DNA from: Desulfonema limicola
GTDB lineage: Bacteria > Desulfobacterota > Desulfobacteria > Desulfobacterales > Desulfosalsimonadaceae
Direction of reading: 5' to 3'
NCBI GenBank assembly: GCA_020722245.1
Contig: DYLE01000136.1
Location: 1 to 6,686, forward strand
DNA length: 6,686 nt
The notes beneath the pieces are model-generated. The model was given only the letters and a program-made list of their open reading frames with translations, searched no databases and was not told the origin of the DNA. The position numbers and the translations under genes are program-made. The number at the start of each line of letters is the position of its first letter. Position 1 is the stretch's first letter. This document shows, piece after piece, positions 5,621 to 6,686 of this stretch.

Positions 5621-5690
5621 TTACCACAGAGCGCACAGAGAAAATAAATGAAGATTTTTTTTCGGTGTTCTCTGTGATCTCCGGGGTTAA
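5621..5690. repeat. Inverted repeat of the ACCACAGAG...CACAGAGAA family
   Basis: ACCACAGAGCGCACAGAGAA (5623-5642) pairs with 5668-5687 at 16 of 20 positions around a 25-base A/T-rich centre; TTA/TAA flanks extend the symmetry with a one-base shift. I recognise this as a common dispersed intergenic element in deltaproteobacterial and other environmental genomes. Its translations (for example ITENTEKK, HREHRKK) often appear as spurious hypothetical proteins. It lies in the leader of the TPR gene and would form a long imperfect hairpin in that RNA. Confidence 0.68.
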
Positions 5691-5744
5691 ATCCTTCATT
5701 TTTCGAATTTGAAAAACCTGAGTTCCTTGGAAGAGGATCAGCCG

Positions 5745-6686
5745 ATGAAACAAAAAACCCCGCCGCAGATATCCGGAATCGGTCAAGAGGCCTTTCAGAT
5801 CCAAAAGAACCTGGCGCGGCAGGCTCTGGATTCGGGCGACAGAACCAGCGCCTGGCAGTTGCTCTACCGCATGGGCAAACAGCTGATGACCGAACCGGCG
5901 GCCCATGAGCGGGACACTCTGTTTGTCTCGGTCTGCATTGATCTGGCCGATTTGAGCTTTGTGCTGGGCAAAGGCTTTTCGGAACTGACCGGCCTGCTTC
6001 AGAATGCATCATGGGCGGCTGAACGCGCCGGGGACCGCCGATCCCTGGCTCTCATCAACCTCCACCTGGGCCGTCTGTTCTATTTCGCGGAACAGCGGGA
6101 GCAGGCCATGAGCGTGTTTGAAGCCGGAAAATCCGAGGTGGAGGCGCTGGGGGACGAGGACATCCTTACCCGGGCCTCGGAGTTCATCGGGCTCTACTAT
6201 TTTATTCAGGGCCGTTTCCAGGAGGCCATCACCCATTTCGAACGCGCAGCCCAGAGCTTTGAATCCCAAGCCCACGGCCGGGTGGTCAACCCCTCCGGCC
6301 CGCTCTGGCTGAGCTATTGCGCCGCTTTTCTGGGTCAGTTTCCCCGCGCCATCGGCACCCTAGACTATTACCGCCGCCTGGCCATCGAAGGGTCCGACCG
6401 GGGGCTGGCCACCACCCTTCGGGCGGTTCTCGGGATCATCCTGCTGGGGATCAAAAAAAACCGGGAGGCCTATTTTCACCTCTCCGGCGCCCTTCAAGAA
6501 GCGAAAGCTTCGCAAAACAGCCTGGCCGGCTACTTTGCCAAAGGCGGGCTGGCGTTTCACCATTGCCTGGAGGGCCGGCTTGACGAGGCAAGGGAATGGA
6601 TCGAACAGACCATAAAAGAGGGCGCCGCATCCGGGTTGATCCATCAGTACGCCTCGCCCATTGTTCTGGAGACCCTGTTTGAGCTG
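5745..6686 (+). CDS. TPR-repeat protein, N-terminal part; probable sensory half of a sigma-54-dependent regulator
   Basis: An open frame of 314 codons that runs off the right edge without a stop. The protein begins MKQKTPPQISGIGQEAFQIQ and is helical throughout, with no signal peptide or membrane segment. TPR-like helix pairs appear at about 99-132 (LHLGRLFYFAEQREQAMSVF), 140-173 (GLYYFIQGRFQEAITHFERA), 184-217 and 261-295 (GGLAFHHCLEGRLDEAREWI), each with the small-aromatic-GR-x-x-EA pattern. I remember large Desulfobacterales regulators that start like this and continue into an AAA+ sigma-54 interaction domain and a Fis-type HTH; those parts would be outside the window. The divergent sigma-54 promoter and paired palindromes make this reading attractive, but it is inference; a LuxR/MalT-like regulator or another TPR scaffold is possible. 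The ATG is preceded by GGAAGAGG at eight bases. Its codons are GC-rich like those of its neighbours. Confidence 0.8.
   Translation, partial: MKQKTPPQISGIGQEAFQIQKNLARQALDSGDRTSAWQLLYRMGKQLMTEPAAHERDTLFVSVCIDLADLSFVLGKGFSELTGLLQNASWAAERAGDRRSLALINLHLGRLFYFAEQREQAMSVFEAGKSEVEALGDEDILTRASEFIGLYYFIQGRFQEAITHFERAAQSFESQAHGRVVNPSGPLWLSYCAAFLGQFPRAIGTLDYYRRLAIEGSDRGLATTLRAVLGIILLGIKKNREAYFHLSGALQEAKASQNSLAGYFAKGGLAFHHCLEGRLDEAREWIEQTIKEGAASGLIHQYASPIVLETLFEL

Larger units (their letters stand above)
5296..5744. other. Divergent regulatory intergenic region
   Basis: A 449-bp gene-free stretch between the minus-strand operon and the plus-strand TPR gene. From left to right it holds the SCP2 leader (about 5296-5382) with competing stems, a sigma-54 promoter, an AT-rich segment with an IHF site (5411-5460), two palindromic operators, a sigma-70 promoter facing right, and a leader for the TPR gene that contains an inverted repeat (5621-5690). 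The heptamer ACATGCC or its complement recurs at 5327-5333, 5354-5360, 5401-5407 and 5518-5524, with a six-base version at 5342-5347. Long minus-strand reading frames across the right half run antisense into the TPR gene and are not real genes. Confidence 0.85.

Noticed and set aside
5455..6012. A 185-codon minus-strand open frame, and a 106-codon one at 5586-5906, across the intergenic region and the start of the TPR gene.
   Set aside because: They run through the operators, the sigma-70 promoter and the CACAGAG repeat, then antisense to the TPR coding sequence. Their translations include the repeat-derived HREHRKK and ITENTEKK strings typical of spurious calls.
1..6686. tRNA, rRNA, CRISPR arrays, transposase genes, integrase genes and phage genes.
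   Set aside because: No clover-leaf, regularly spaced repeat array or mobile-element protein signature was seen on either strand; the only repeats are the two short intergenic inverted elements.

Overview
The window looks like a chromosomal piece of an anaerobic deltaproteobacterium, probably a Desulfobacterales-type sulfate reducer (Desulfobacterota). That placement is inferred from the gene families (acyl-CoA catabolism genes beside two DUF2148 ferredoxin-domain proteins, and a long TPR protein of a kind I associate with sigma-54 regulators in this group), from GC-rich genes separated by AT-rich gaps, and from two intergenic repeat families that resemble ones I remember from such genomes. 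No sequence search was possible.

Minus strand, in order of transcription: an SCP2-like lipid carrier (5295-4900), an AMP-forming acyl-CoA ligase (4837-3230), two adjacent paralogous DUF2148 proteins with ferredoxin-like cysteine motifs (3190-2390 and 2390-1554, joined by a TAATG overlap), a 162-bp gap holding a palindromic repeat, an acyl-CoA dehydrogenase (1391-144), and the first 22 codons of an SCP-x-type thiolase (67-1, running off the window). All six point the same way, with short gaps and good ribosome binding sites. They read as one catabolic operon: bind a hydrophobic carboxylic acid, activate it to a CoA ester, oxidise it, and cleave it thiolytically. The two DUF2148 proteins are the unexplained part and could be a dedicated redox module.

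Plus strand: a divergent gene begins at 5745 and runs off the right edge after 314 codons. It is made of TPR-like helical repeats. I suspect it is the N-terminal sensory half of a large sigma-54-dependent activator, but the AAA+ and HTH parts would lie outside the window.

The 449-bp divergent intergenic region (5296-5744) is the most informative non-coding stretch. On the minus strand it carries a near-consensus sigma-54 -24/-12 promoter (5393-5408), an exact match to the IHF consensus (5425-5437), and two 16-bp palindromic operators spaced exactly 22 bp apart (5471-5508). These sit at about -97 and -119 from the predicted start, where enhancer sites for sigma-54 activators normally lie. The same operators abut a good sigma-70 promoter (5515-5543) facing the TPR gene. 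The simplest model is that the divergent gene product binds the paired operators, activates the operon through sigma-54 with IHF bending, and controls its own transcription. A separate imperfect inverted repeat (5621-5690) lies in the TPR gene's leader.
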